Assembly: GCF_029889845.1 (NCBI RefSeq)
Contig: NZ_JARANV010000020.1
Coordinates: forward strand, 1 to 64,000
Origin: Halomonas sp. 25-S5
GTDB lineage: Bacteria > Pseudomonadota > Gammaproteobacteria > Pseudomonadales > Halomonadaceae
Length of the DNA stretch: 64,000 nt
Direction of reading: 5' to 3'
Below the pieces are notes generated by a model that made no database searches, was not told where the DNA came from, and saw nothing but the letters and a program-made list of their open reading frames with translations. The translations under genes were made by a program, and so were the position numbers. Below are positions 49,719-59,186 of the stretch, in pieces (position 1 is the first letter of the stretch; the number at the start of each line of letters is the position of its first letter).

Positions 49719-50214
49719 TGGCCTTTCCTAGTGCGGAATTGAAAGCGATGATGGCGTGCAAACACATCTGTAAACAAGCTAGCGACAGACCTATAGCCAC
49801 TACTATTTTCACCCACCAAATTGGCATTTGAATAATGCCCCATCGAAATTCACGGTCAAGAAAAGAGCTGTAAGCTCCTTCGATAGTGGGGATGCTTAGA
49901 AAAAATAGGAAGATTGCGGCACAGGACCATGCTAGACCCTCCCATGCCTGGCGTATCCGTTTCTGCTTTCTGTCACTCACCAAAGATACCCGGATGTGCT
50001 TATTGTCTCTTTGAGTCCAGAGGAGGCCAAGGTAAACAATAATGGCCATGGAAATCTCTGAGAACTCATAAACACCCGGCAGAGGGAAATTGAAGAGGCT
50101 TCGGGATGTAGCGTCCAGCGCGGTAGACAGCATCATGAAAATCATCGCTGAAACCGCTATGAAGCCTGCAGCATTGGATAGCCAGGCCTCGGTTTTTCTA
50201 AGATGATCTAACAT
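49711..50214 (-). CDS. dctQ: TRAP transporter small permease DctQ
   Basis: The 167-residue protein has four hydrophobic spans, with the DctQ features FPLPGVYEFSEISMAIIVYL and WTQRDNKHIRVSLVSDR. It pairs with DctM in the membrane. The gene lies between dctP (80-bp gap) and dctM (8-bp overlap). Confidence 0.9.
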   Translation of the reverse strand: MLDHLRKTEAWLSNAAGFIAVSAMIFMMLSTALDATSRSLFNFPLPGVYEFSEISMAIIVYLGLLWTQRDNKHIRVSLVSDRKQKRIRQAWEGLAWSCAAIFLFFLSIPTIEGAYSSFLDREFRWGIIQMPIWWVKIVVAIGLSLACLQMCLHAIIAFNSALGKAND

Positions 50215-50294
50215 ATCTCACTCTCGGAAAATTGTTAAGAGCAGGAAGGCATATTGCCTTCCTGCCACAGAGGCCAGTTGAATTGGTCGATATG

Positions 50295-51398
50295 CTAGGA
50301 CATGTCTTGATAGATTTCGAAAGGTGTTTTCAGAGAGCCACTACTATCGTGACGCTTAATTGCCTCGTCGACGATAGATTGCATTTCACTGCCATCGATT
50401 CCAGCTTGGCTTGCTACGTTCTCAATCCAGCTGTTAACTTGCTCGGGCTGAACCAAGTTGGCGGCTCGCTCAATTTCAGAGTCATCCCATTTCGAGAACT
50501 GTGCGCCCTCATCAAGCGCTTTTCGCACACGATCCTCGGCGATCCCCGCATAGATTTCACGATACTTACCTTGATAGATCTCGTCTGCTAATTCATTTGC
50601 AACGCTCTTCACATCATCTGGCAGTGCATTCCAAGCATCAATGCCGATGACCGTGGCTGATGGAGCATGCGGGCCGGAGCCTATCTCAGTAATATAAGGT
50701 GCAGGCTCATGCAGGGCATAACTGATAGCCGTGATGAAGTCGAAACCGAAAGCACCATCTAGAACGCCACGCTCGAGTGAAGAATAGACCTCTGGAGCAG
50801 CCATGGGAATCGCACGACCACCAAGGCTCTCAACGACATCAGTGCCTACACCGTAGCCACGAATACGTTTCCCCTTGAGGTCTTCCATACTATTGATCGG
50901 TTCACGGGTGATCAGCGGGCAGTAGTACCAGTTTGTCCAATACAGGACCTTAGCCTTGTGGCGTGACTCCCATTCCTGGCGCAGAGGTTCATAGTTATCG
51001 TAGACGTCACGACAAACCCTGAGCAGCGCATCGGCGCGGTCCATCTTGTAGTACCACTCAAGGCCTCGCGTAACTGGAAGGTCGCTCTGGTAATAGCCAG
51101 GAGAGATCAGAGAGATTTCAGAAATGTTGTTCTTGATTGCATTAAGGTGGGCGCCTGCCTTGTTCAGGGATTGCGCCCAGTAGTATTCGATTTCAACGGC
51201 ACCATCTGTGCGCTTAACCAACTCGTCTAAAAACCAACGATCGAGTACTGAAGGAGATGCATGCTCTGTTACGTATGAGTCATACTTGAGTCGCTGCACA
51301 GACTGAGCAAATGCAAGGTTGGGCATCGTGGTTAGTGTCATGACACCGCCCACAGAAACCGCACTTAGCTTGAGGAATTCTCTTCTCTTCATTGTCAT
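50295..51398 (-). CDS. dctP: TRAP transporter solute-binding protein DctP
   Basis: The 367-residue protein has a twin-arginine-type export signal (MKRREFLKLSAVSVGGVMTL), so it may be exported folded. The DctP fold follows, including NSMEDLKGKRIRGYGVGTDV and the ligand-site region VYSSLERGVLDGAFGFDFIT. An AGGAG eight bases before the ATG at 51398 supports this start. The ligand is not evident; the neighbouring acyl-CoA ligase suggests a carboxylic acid. A 20-bp palindrome lies 156-175 bases upstream. Confidence 0.9.
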   Translation of the reverse strand: MTMKRREFLKLSAVSVGGVMTLTTMPNLAFAQSVQRLKYDSYVTEHASPSVLDRWFLDELVKRTDGAVEIEYYWAQSLNKAGAHLNAIKNNISEISLISPGYYQSDLPVTRGLEWYYKMDRADALLRVCRDVYDNYEPLRQEWESRHKAKVLYWTNWYYCPLITREPINSMEDLKGKRIRGYGVGTDVVESLGGRAIPMAAPEVYSSLERGVLDGAFGFDFITAISYALHEPAPYITEIGSGPHAPSATVIGIDAWNALPDDVKSVANELADEIYQGKYREIYAGIAEDRVRKALDEGAQFSKWDDSEIERAANLVQPEQVNSWIENVASQAGIDGSEMQSIVDEAIKRHDSSGSLKTPFEIYQDMS

Positions 51399-51553
51399 CT
51401 TGTAATCTCCTGGCGCTATCGATAATTCTTATTTTGCCCGCCTTCAGGCTGGGGCACTTGTCGCATCAGGGCTAGAAATCCGGCGCTTGACTCTGTGCCT
51501 CATAGCGGATGTCCAGCTCATTATTCATCCTAGTCACTTCACCTACCTGCCGG

Positions 51554-51573
51554 TATACGTAGTACTACGTATA
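51554..51573. promoter_or_regulatory. 20-bp perfect palindrome upstream of dctP
   Basis: TATACGTAGTACTACGTATA is perfectly symmetric. The first 15 bases recur upstream of the acyl-CoA ligase gene at 55767-55781. It lies between luxR (its 3' end at 51592) and dctP, and is the best candidate operator for the PAS-LuxR regulator. Confidence 0.75.
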
Positions 51574-51591
51574 GGGCTAAGGGGAGCTAAG

Positions 51592-52158
51592 CTACGCGTC
51601 GAGCTGAATAATTTTTGAAACAAGCTCTGCCGTGTTCCGGCATCCTAGCTTCTTCATTATTTTGGCTCTATGTGCTTCAACAGTGCGGTGTGATATTCCC
51701 AAATGTTTTGCCACCTCCTTGCAAGTATAGCCGTTGGCAATATACCCAGATACCTCTCGCTCTCGTATCGATAAATTTCTCGCTTTTTCTTGCCTGATGC
51801 TTATTTTGGTAAATGTCCAAACAGCAAGGTCAAAAGGGGAGTCAGGTGTTAAGGTGATTCCTTGTGTTTGGCACCAGAAGACTTCCCCTTGTTTGTTTTT
51901 CATGAACCGCTCATCGATGCAGCGATTTTCTTGAAGAAGCTCCTTGTAGCGAAGCTCGCCGATCGTTACATAGTCCTCATAGGAGGGGTACATCTTCAGC
52001 ATAAGCTGTCCAAGGAGTTCAGCCCTTTCGAAGCCGAACAACTCGCAGAATGCCTTGTTGCACTCGATGACGTGCCTGTTTTTTGTGGCGACGATAGCAC
52101 AGGGAGCATTCGAAAATGCTATGCCAACAAATTCATTAGGTACTGCCATCGAGTTCAT
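51592..52158 (-). CDS. PAS-LuxR transcriptional regulator
   Basis: The 188-residue protein has a PAS domain (about 10-115; CNKAFCELFGFERAELLGQL) followed by a LuxR-type helix-turn-helix (about 125-185; LSIREREVSGYIANGYTCKE and KHLGISHRTVEAHRAKIM). No receiver domain is present, so it likely senses a ligand directly through PAS. Placed between the transporter and the acyl-CoA operon, it probably activates both. Confidence 0.9.
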   Translation of the reverse strand: MNSMAVPNEFVGIAFSNAPCAIVATKNRHVIECNKAFCELFGFERAELLGQLMLKMYPSYEDYVTIGELRYKELLQENRCIDERFMKNKQGEVFWCQTQGITLTPDSPFDLAVWTFTKISIRQEKARNLSIREREVSGYIANGYTCKEVAKHLGISHRTVEAHRAKIMKKLGCRNTAELVSKIIQLDA

Positions 52159-52186
52159 ATGCCTCGTTCTAAATTAGAAAATAAGC

Positions 52187-52984
52187 CTACTGGCAAGTCC
52201 ATCCACCATCGATAGGCACTGCTGTACCTGTAATGTTCTCTGCCAAGTCACTAGCGAGGTATTCGACCAGACCTGCCACTTGCTGTGGGGATACCAGCTT
52301 ACCGGTCGGTTGCTTCTCTACTACGAGATCGAACACTGCCTCTTCGCGCGACGAGTTTAGCTTTTCCATCCTGCCTGTGATCTGGGGCTCAAGGATTGGG
52401 GTGTCAGTCCAGCCTGGGCAGATTGAATTAACGGTAATCCCCTGTCCTGCCGTCTCCAGGGATATCACTTTGGTCAGCCCAACTACGCCATGTTTTGCTG
52501 CAACGTATGCAGCCTTATCCTTCGACCCCACCAAGCCATGAACGGATGAGATGTTCACAATACGCCCCCAGCCGCCCTTACGCATGCCGGGTACCGCACG
52601 TTGGATACTTCGGTAGACGGCTGTGAGGTTTGTTGCCAGGATGTCTGACCACGTGTTGTAGTCAAAAGACTCAATCGGAGCCGTCTTCTGAATGCCAGCA
52701 TTATTGACCAGTATGTCAATACAGGTATTGTCTTCTATGATGCCGTCGAACATTGCATCTATTTCTTCGACGCAGCGTAAATCCGCCCGATAGTAGCTTG
52801 CTTTAGGTGCTCCGCGGCTTTCTAGCTCTTTCATGAAGCCCTGAGCTGGCTCAGATCCTGGCTGGTGGATATCATGTGCGACGATGGAGTGCCCTTGGTC
52901 AGCGAAGGACTCGCAGACCGCACGACCGATGCCGCCAAGGGCACCTGTAACTAGCACAGTACGATGTACAGGCTGTTTTGGCAT
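52187..52984 (-). CDS. Short-chain dehydrogenase, 3-hydroxybutyrate-dehydrogenase-like
   Basis: The 265-residue SDR has the NAD motif TGALGGIGRAV, the NNAG motif (VNNAGIQK), the Ser of NISSVHG and the YxxxK of AYVAAKHG. The C-terminus AVPIDGGWTCQ ends as in 3-hydroxybutyrate dehydrogenases, to which it looks closest; the true substrate is unknown. I prefer the ATG at 52984 because AGGAG lies ten bases upstream. The ATG at 53008, which overlaps the thiolase stop, is possible. It is the last gene of the ligase-thiolase-SDR operon. Confidence 0.86.
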   Translation of the reverse strand: MPKQPVHRTVLVTGALGGIGRAVCESFADQGHSIVAHDIHQPGSEPAQGFMKELESRGAPKASYYRADLRCVEEIDAMFDGIIEDNTCIDILVNNAGIQKTAPIESFDYNTWSDILATNLTAVYRSIQRAVPGMRKGGWGRIVNISSVHGLVGSKDKAAYVAAKHGVVGLTKVISLETAGQGITVNSICPGWTDTPILEPQITGRMEKLNSSREEAVFDLVVEKQPTGKLVSPQQVAGLVEYLASDLAENITGTAVPIDGGWTCQ

Positions 52985-53004
52985 GGTTCCATCACTCCTC
53001 ATCG

Positions 53005-54168
53005 TCATGCATCACTCGTAAGGATGCTGGCATAGTTGGCAACTGCCAAGCCACCCATGTTGAATACAGCTCCCAGTTTTGCACCGGGAATCTGGCATCC
53101 ACCTGCCTCCTCGAGAAGCTGCCTGGCCGCCATGACATGCATGGAAACACCAGTGGCGCCGACCGGATGCCCCTTCGACTTGAGCCCACCGGAGGGGTTG
53201 ATGGGCAGACGCCCATCTTTCATAACCCAGCCTTCATTGATCGCACGGAAACCTTCTCCGTAGGGAGTTAATCCCATGCTCTCGTATATCATCAACTCTG
53301 CAATAGTGAAGCAGTCGTGTACTTCAGCAAAAGAGAGGTCGTCAAGAGTAATAGCTGCGTCCGAGAGCACCTGATGCCAAGCCCGTGAAGCCCCCTCAAA
53401 TACCAGAGGATCACGCTTACTCATAGGCATGAAGTCGGTCACCTGCGTCCGAGCCAGAAAGCGCACCTTCTTCGTTGCCGACGGGGTCGCCCGATCAGAG
53501 GTCAATACAAGTGCTGCTGCACCATCTGAGACTGGCGAGCAGTCGGTACGCTTTAACGGGCCGGCCACCACAGGGTTCTTCTCTGAGGTTGCATGGCAGA
53601 ACTCGACGCCAAGGTCCTTCTGCAACTGTGCCAAGGGGTTATGTACACCGTTAGCATGGTTCTTGGCAGCAATGCGAGCCAACTCTAATGATTTGTCTCC
53701 GTAGGCGTCGAAGTACTTCTCTGCTACATCGGCAAATACACCCGCAAAGCCAGCCTTGAGTCCTAGGCTCTCGGGTTGGTAACTGGCTCCCAGTAGACCC
53801 TTCGCGATTCGAGGTGCATCGGCTTCTGTCATCTTTTCCACACCGATGACCAGTACCCTATCTGCTAACCCTCCCTCGATAAGGTTGATGCCCTGGTGTA
53901 TAGCTGCTGAACCACTAGCGCAGGCATTCTCTACTCTGGTGGCGGGTTTGAATCGCAGTTCAGGGTGAGCGTTGAGAATTAGCGAAGCTGGAAACTCTTG
54001 GTCGCACATGCCACTGTTGAAGTTGCCAACATATATGGCATCGATTTCCTCGGCAGAAATGCCAGACGATTTCAATGCTTCGGTCGCGGCTTCGGCAATC
54101 AGATCCTCTACAGTCTGAGGAAGCTTGCCGAATTTGGTATGTCCGGTTCCAATAATATTGGTTTTCAT
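53005..54168 (-). CDS. Thiolase of SCP2 type (acetyl-CoA acetyltransferase family)
   Basis: The 387-residue protein has the nucleophilic Cys in ENACASGSAAIHQG (about residue 86), VHDCFTIAELMIYESMG, and GHPVGATGVS near the C-terminus. These are motifs of SCP2/lipid-transfer-type thiolases rather than of the FadA type. It probably cleaves a 3-ketoacyl-CoA made from the ligase product. It is located between the ligase (26-bp gap) and the SDR. Confidence 0.88.
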   Translation of the reverse strand: MKTNIIGTGHTKFGKLPQTVEDLIAEAATEALKSSGISAEEIDAIYVGNFNSGMCDQEFPASLILNAHPELRFKPATRVENACASGSAAIHQGINLIEGGLADRVLVIGVEKMTEADAPRIAKGLLGASYQPESLGLKAGFAGVFADVAEKYFDAYGDKSLELARIAAKNHANGVHNPLAQLQKDLGVEFCHATSEKNPVVAGPLKRTDCSPVSDGAAALVLTSDRATPSATKKVRFLARTQVTDFMPMSKRDPLVFEGASRAWHQVLSDAAITLDDLSFAEVHDCFTIAELMIYESMGLTPYGEGFRAINEGWVMKDGRLPINPSGGLKSKGHPVGATGVSMHVMAARQLLEEAGGCQIPGAKLGAVFNMGGLAVANYASILTSDA

Positions 54169-54194
54169 CGTGCCACCTCTTGATTGGTGTTCTG

Positions 54195-55703
54195 TTAGAG
54201 CAATGTTCTCAACTCTGTCTTGAGAATCTTGCCATAGGCATTTTTAGGAAGCTCTTCCACGAATCGGTAAGACTTTGGTCGTTTGAAACGGGCCATGTTT
54301 TCCACGCAGAAGCTGTCGAGATCATCCTCAGTTGTCTTGGCAGAGGTAACAACAAAGGCAACCACTACCTCGCCCCAGTCAGGGTCTCGCTTTCCAACTA
54401 CGGAAACTTCTCTTACGCCTGGGTACTTCAAGAGTATTTCTTCTACTTCCCTTGGGTAGATGTTAGTTCCACCGCTTATGATCACGTCTTTCAAGCGGTC
54501 GGTTAGATATAGGAATCCTTTTGCATCCAGGTGTCCCACATCTCCCGTTCTCAGCCAGCCGTCGACCAAGGTTTCGCGGGTCGCCTCTTGGTTTGCCCAG
54601 TACCCCTCCATGACAATGTCCCCGCGCACACACACCTCGCCATCCTGCCCGTCAGGCAAGAAGGTGCCATCTTCAGCCCGGATTGCCAGTTCAAGCTGAG
54701 GGTGTGGTTGGCCCACCGGGAGTATCTGGGTACCGTCGACCCCAACGCCAGAAATGCTCTCTTTCAAGGAACGGTGCTGGTTTCGATCAAGGTAGGTAAT
54801 TGTCATCGGGCTCTCGCCTTGGCCGTAAACCTGTGCCAAGCAGTATCCAAAGACGTCGAGTGCGTCATTAAGGTCCTTGGCATACATGGGACCACCACCA
54901 TAGGTTATGGTCGCAAGGTTCTCGACGGCCAATTGCTGGTTTCCGCTTTCCAGATAATCCACTACTCGCCTTACCATGGTCGGAGCCAAGAACATCGAAA
55001 GTTTTTCGTGGGAATTGACCGTAGCCACAAAATTTTCGGGCGTGAATTTGGCAGGTTCAGGTATGAGATTGGCTCCTCCCGCCATCAAAAATGGTAGGAG
55101 ATAGAGCCCCGAGCCATGAGACATTGGTGCGAAGTGGACTAATGTGTCCCCCTCTCCAATTGAGTCAATGCCGATAAGGTAGCTGCTGGACATAGCAGCT
55201 AAATTCAGGTGGCTAAGTGTAGCGCCCTTAGGTTTTCCGGTCGTTCCGCTGGTATAAAAGATCCATGCGGGGTCCCTTGAGCCTCTAAAGCAATGTCGCT
55301 CCAAGGAGGAGCCTAGCTCATCAACAGATATTGCTGGCGGTAGGACTTTGGTACATTCTAGATCTTTTGCAATATCTTCTCGGTCGCTGAAGACTACCTG
55401 AGCCTCGCTGTTGTCTAGGATGTAATGTACTTCTGGTGTCGTCAGCTTGTAGTTGATGGGGACTGCAACCAAGCCTGCGTACCAGATTCCGCATAGCAGT
55501 TCGATGTATTCAGGTGAGTTTGGCAGGAATACCGCTACGCGGTCGCCGGGCTGTAACGCCATGCGCTCCTGTAAGAACGCCCCAATCTTCCTCGCCTTAT
55601 CATCCAAGCTGGCATAGGTGTGAGCCACCGCGGTGCCCGTCAGGACTGCAGTTCTTTCGGGGAATTTCCTGGAGTTGACTTCCAGGTAGTTTGCCACATT
55701 CAA
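54195..55703 (-). CDS. Acyl-CoA ligase (class I adenylate-forming)
   Basis: The 502-residue enzyme has the AMP-binding motif YTSGTTGKPKGATLSH (about residue 150), TYGGGPMYAKDL, GWLRTGDVGHLDAKG and the C-terminal lysine region PKNAYGKILKTEL. It activates a carboxylic acid as a CoA thioester. The substrate cannot be told; the TRAP transporter may supply it. It is the first gene of an operon with the thiolase and SDR, and part of the LuxR-associated palindrome lies 64 bases upstream. Confidence 0.9.
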   Translation of the reverse strand: MNVANYLEVNSRKFPERTAVLTGTAVAHTYASLDDKARKIGAFLQERMALQPGDRVAVFLPNSPEYIELLCGIWYAGLVAVPINYKLTTPEVHYILDNSEAQVVFSDREDIAKDLECTKVLPPAISVDELGSSLERHCFRGSRDPAWIFYTSGTTGKPKGATLSHLNLAAMSSSYLIGIDSIGEGDTLVHFAPMSHGSGLYLLPFLMAGGANLIPEPAKFTPENFVATVNSHEKLSMFLAPTMVRRVVDYLESGNQQLAVENLATITYGGGPMYAKDLNDALDVFGYCLAQVYGQGESPMTITYLDRNQHRSLKESISGVGVDGTQILPVGQPHPQLELAIRAEDGTFLPDGQDGEVCVRGDIVMEGYWANQEATRETLVDGWLRTGDVGHLDAKGFLYLTDRLKDVIISGGTNIYPREVEEILLKYPGVREVSVVGKRDPDWGEVVVAFVVTSAKTTEDDLDSFCVENMARFKRPKSYRFVEELPKNAYGKILKTELRTLL

Positions 55704-56379
55704 GGGAAGCTTCTCCTGAGGTGCTTGTTATTACACCTCAGATTAGGCGCGTTCACTACCTATTGATATACGTAGTACTACCAATTTGTCTAGGTAAAAA
55801 GTCTAATCCCGAGATATCCATGGTAGGTTTCGGTTTGAACGAAGAATAGCGGATAGATTTCCCTCATAGCCCAGAATCACCCAGAGGCACCCCTTGCAGT
55901 GAATCACCAAACTACTGCTGAAGTAGGCCTCGTTGCTCGTGAAGCCGGATGACGAGGTAGTCGGCAAATGGGTATCCAACAGGCAGGCGGGCGGCGTGGT
56001 CACACAGAGCCTGCGGTAGTTCTGCTGCTCTGTCGGCAAGGTCGCAACTTTGGCTCATCCAGATAGATCCACGAGCGCAGGTCGGGTAGCAGCAGGCGGG
56101 CAGTTCGTCTGGCGAAGACGATGCCCCCTTGGCGTCGTAATCGTCGAAATAGAGATGAAGCCTGCTGAAAGGTGTAGTTTTTAGCTGTGATGTACCCACA
56201 CTGCACACCGACCTACCGCTGGCCGCCGCGCGGGTCGGCGACTTGGGCTACCAGACGCCGAGGGAGATTGAATGTGCAGTTATGGCTTGAAAAATGTGTT
56301 CGCTCTGACTTGACCAGAACAACATGCTACTAATCAAATTTTGGACCTGAGTTAGTCGATGAAAACTTTGACGTTAGTT
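55704..56379. other. Gene-free stretch between the acyl-CoA operon and lpd
   Basis: About 675 bases. The left part contains the operator half-site. Minus-strand frames in 55803-56208 look like broken protein sequence (for example PVGYPFADYLVIRLHEQRGL) but no family is recognised and frames are interrupted. No RNA gene is visible. Confidence 0.45.
55767..55781 (-). promoter_or_regulatory. Second copy of the LuxR-associated operator (partial)
   Basis: TATACGTAGTACTAC matches the first 15 bases of the 20-bp palindrome at 51554-51573, after which symmetry is lost (CAA instead of GTA). It lies 64 bases upstream of the acyl-CoA ligase start. Confidence 0.7.
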
Positions 56380-57774
56380 CTATAAGTGAATGCCCCGATC
56401 ATAGGCTGCAAGCACGGACTCATGCAGGGCTTCCGATAGCGTCGGATGGGGAAAGACCGTGCGCATGACCTCCAGCTCCGTTGTCTCCAAAGTTCGACCC
56501 AGCGCATAGGTGCCAATCAGCTCGGTCACGTCCGGCCCGATCAGGTGAGCCCCCAGCAACTCGCCGCTGTGCGCATCCATTACCGTCTTCACTAAGCCCT
56601 GCGAGTCACCCAAGGCCAAGGCCTTGCCATTGCCCACGAAGGAAAAACGGCCGACGGTGACCGCATGGCCGCGCTCCCGGGCGAGCGCTTCCGTCAACCC
56701 CACGCTGGCCACCTGGGGATGGCAGTAGGTGCAGTTGGGAACGGCTTCGGGATCCAGCGCATGCGCATCGGCAAGCCCCGCTATGCGCTCGATGCAGGCC
56801 ACGCCCTCATGGCTGGCCTTGTGGGCGAGCCAGGGCGGACCGGCCACATCGCCGATGGCGTAGACTCCCGGTTCGCCGGTGGCCGACCAGCGATCCACCA
56901 CGATGTGCCGGTTCTCCACCTGCACTGCGGTATTTTCCAGCCCCAGATCCTCGACATTGCCGACGATGCCCGCCGCCACTATCACCTTCTCGCTGTGATG
57001 GTCGAATCGTTCTCCAGCTGCGTCGACCGACATTCGTACCCCCGAGGCCGTGACCGCCGGCGCCTCGGCCCGCACACCGACGTGAACGTCGATGCCCTGC
57101 TCGGCGAGCCGCGCATGCAGATGAGCGGCGATTTCCTCGTCCTCCTGCGGCACGATCCGTTCCGCCGCTTCCAGCAAGGTGACCTCGACGCCCAGCGCCG
57201 CATAGAAACTGGCGAACTCCACGCCGATCGCCCCGGCACCGATGACGGTCAACGAAGCGGGCAGGGCCTGGGGCGTCATCGCCTCGCGGGCCGTCCAGAT
57301 GCATTCGCTATCCGGCGTGAACCCCGGCAGCTCGCGCGGCCGTGCACCGGTCGCCAGCACGATGTGGTCCGCGCTCACCTGCCGAGCACCGTCGCCGCCC
57401 TCAATGCGTACCCGGCCCTCACCCTGCAGGCTCGCCTGGCCCGTGAGCACCTGCACGCCATGCTTCTTGAGCAGGCCACGCACGCCACGGTTCAGACGGC
57501 CCGCCACCTCGCGTGAATGGGCGACGGCCGCCCGGATGTCAAATCGTACCGTGCCATCCATCACCACACCGAAGGCGCCGCTCGACTGCGCCTGCCGAAA
57601 CAGCTCGGCCGAGCGCAGCAGCGTCTTGGTGGGAATGCACCCCCAGTTGAGGCACACGCCGCCAAGCTCGGCGCGCTCGACGATGGCCGTTGCGAAGCCC
57701 AGCTGGGCCGCGCGAATTGCCGCCACGTAGCCGCCCGGGCCGGCGCCGACGATGAGAACTTGAAACTGCGCCAT
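56380..57774 (-). CDS. lpdA: Dihydrolipoyl dehydrogenase (E3)
   Basis: The 464-residue flavoprotein has FAD-binding VGAGPGGYVAAIRAAQLG, the redox-active disulfide GGVCLNWGCIPTKTLL (Cys41/Cys46 approx.), NAD-binding VIGAGAIGVEFA and the C-terminal His-Glu region AHLIGPDVTE with PHPTLSEALHE. It reoxidises the lipoyl group of the E2 encoded nine bases upstream. It is dedicated to this operon rather than the general Lpd, judging by position. Confidence 0.94.
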   Translation of the reverse strand: MAQFQVLIVGAGPGGYVAAIRAAQLGFATAIVERAELGGVCLNWGCIPTKTLLRSAELFRQAQSSGAFGVVMDGTVRFDIRAAVAHSREVAGRLNRGVRGLLKKHGVQVLTGQASLQGEGRVRIEGGDGARQVSADHIVLATGARPRELPGFTPDSECIWTAREAMTPQALPASLTVIGAGAIGVEFASFYAALGVEVTLLEAAERIVPQEDEEIAAHLHARLAEQGIDVHVGVRAEAPAVTASGVRMSVDAAGERFDHHSEKVIVAAGIVGNVEDLGLENTAVQVENRHIVVDRWSATGEPGVYAIGDVAGPPWLAHKASHEGVACIERIAGLADAHALDPEAVPNCTYCHPQVASVGLTEALARERGHAVTVGRFSFVGNGKALALGDSQGLVKTVMDAHSGELLGAHLIGPDVTELIGTYALGRTLETTELEVMRTVFPHPTLSEALHESVLAAYDRGIHL

Positions 57775-57783
57775 TGCGGTCTC

Positions 57784-59067
57784 CTATACCAGCAGTTCGA
57801 GCGGATCTTCGAGCAGTGCTTTGAGCTCAGCGAGAAACCGCGCGCCGACGGCGCCATCCACCACGCGGTGGTCGGCCGAGAGCGTCAACGTCATCAGGTT
57901 GCCCACGGCCAGACGGTCATCTCGCACCACCGGCCGCTTCTCGACCGACCCCACGGCGAGGATGGCCGCCTGGGGCGGATTGACGATGGCGGCGAACTCG
58001 CGAACGCCGTACATACCCAGGTTGGATATCGTGAACCCGCCCCCCTGATAGTCCGCAGGCGCCAGCTTGCCGTCGCGGGCCCGGTGAGCCAGCTCGCGAA
58101 TCTCGCCGGAAAGCGTCGCCAGCCCCTTGCGGTCCGCCTCGCGGACGACCGGCGTCACCAGCCCTCCCGACGTCGCCACCGCCACGCAGATATCGACGTC
58201 TCGGTACTGCCGGATCGCCTCGTCGCTCCAACTGGCATTGACCTCCGGCACACGACGCAGCGCCCTGGCCGCGGCGAAGGCCACGAAATCGTTGACCGAT
58301 AGCCGATACCGCGGCTCGGCCCGCTCGCCCTTGGCATTGAGCCGCTCGCGCAGCTCGAGGAGTTCGTCCAGCAGGCAGTCGATCGTCAGGTAGAAGTGCG
58401 GCACCTGCTGCTTCGATTCGCTCAGTCGCCAGGCGATGGTCTTGCGCATGGCGCTATGCGGGATCGTCTCGACCCGCTCGTTCGATGCCGCAGCCGTTCC
58501 CTCGGCGGGAGCGGCAGCTACGGCCGCCGAGGCGGAATCCCGGGCCCGCTCCACGTCGAGCCGGACGATCCGCCCATGGGGTCCGCTGCCCTCCAGCCCC
58601 TCCAGCGCGATGCCCTGCTCTGCCGCCAGGCGCCGAGCCAGCGGACTGGCAAAGATCCTGCCTTCCGCTCCCTCGGCCGCCCGGGGCGAACGCGGCACCG
58701 GCGTGGTGTCGGCCCGGGGGGATCGGGGGGTATCGGCGAGCGCACCACCCGGTGCGTCGGCCGGCGCCGTCTCGGCCGCTGCCGACGGCTCGACCGAGTA
58801 GCCCGTCAGCGCCGACGCCTCGTCGCCCGGCTCCATCAACACGCCGATGACGGTGCCCACCGGCACCCCATCGGTCTTGCCGGGCACCAGCACGCGACCC
58901 AGCACGCCGCTCGCCTCGGCCTCCACTTCCATGACCGCCTTGTCGGTTTCCAGCTCGGCCAGGGTCTCGCCCTTGGCGACCGACTCCCCCTCGGACTTGA
59001 CCCAGCGCACCAGGGTCGCCTCTTCCATGCCGGCGGCGACCGACGGCAGCTTGATCTCGATTGCCAT
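57784..59067 (-). CDS. acoC: Dihydrolipoamide acyltransferase (E2) of a 2-oxoacid/acetoin dehydrogenase
   Basis: The 427-residue protein has one lipoyl domain (lysine in ELETDKAVMEVEAEASG, about residue 43), an Ala/Pro/Glu-rich linker, and an E1/E3-binding domain (ASPLARRLAAEQGIALEGLE). The catalytic domain ends with DHRVVDGAVGARF, which holds the active-site His. The acyl group carried depends on E1; acetoin or branched-chain type are both possible. The gene name is tentative. Confidence 0.88.
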   Translation of the reverse strand: MAIEIKLPSVAAGMEEATLVRWVKSEGESVAKGETLAELETDKAVMEVEAEASGVLGRVLVPGKTDGVPVGTVIGVLMEPGDEASALTGYSVEPSAAAETAPADAPGGALADTPRSPRADTTPVPRSPRAAEGAEGRIFASPLARRLAAEQGIALEGLEGSGPHGRIVRLDVERARDSASAAVAAAPAEGTAAASNERVETIPHSAMRKTIAWRLSESKQQVPHFYLTIDCLLDELLELRERLNAKGERAEPRYRLSVNDFVAFAAARALRRVPEVNASWSDEAIRQYRDVDICVAVATSGGLVTPVVREADRKGLATLSGEIRELAHRARDGKLAPADYQGGGFTISNLGMYGVREFAAIVNPPQAAILAVGSVEKRPVVRDDRLAVGNLMTLTLSADHRVVDGAVGARFLAELKALLEDPLELLV

Positions 59068-59186
59068 GTTCAGGCCTCCTGCACGATGCCGGGCCAGCCG
59101 GCCCGGCGATCACGATTGTCAACGAGCGCCGGGGCATCGCCCCTCACCGCCTGGGGAGCTCGTGGTTGCATTGCGTGGTTTCCGGT
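59068..59186. repeat. E1-E2 spacer with GC-rich hairpin
   Basis: GCCGGGCC (59088-59095) pairs perfectly with GGCCCGGC (59100-59107) around a four-base loop. The 119-base spacer is long for this tight operon; the hairpin may tune expression of E1 versus E2-E3 or stabilise mRNA. Confidence 0.45.

Noticed and set aside
55803-56208. Protein-like minus-strand frames upstream of lpd
   Set aside because: Frames are interrupted and could not be matched to a family; they may be a decayed gene but cannot be annotated.
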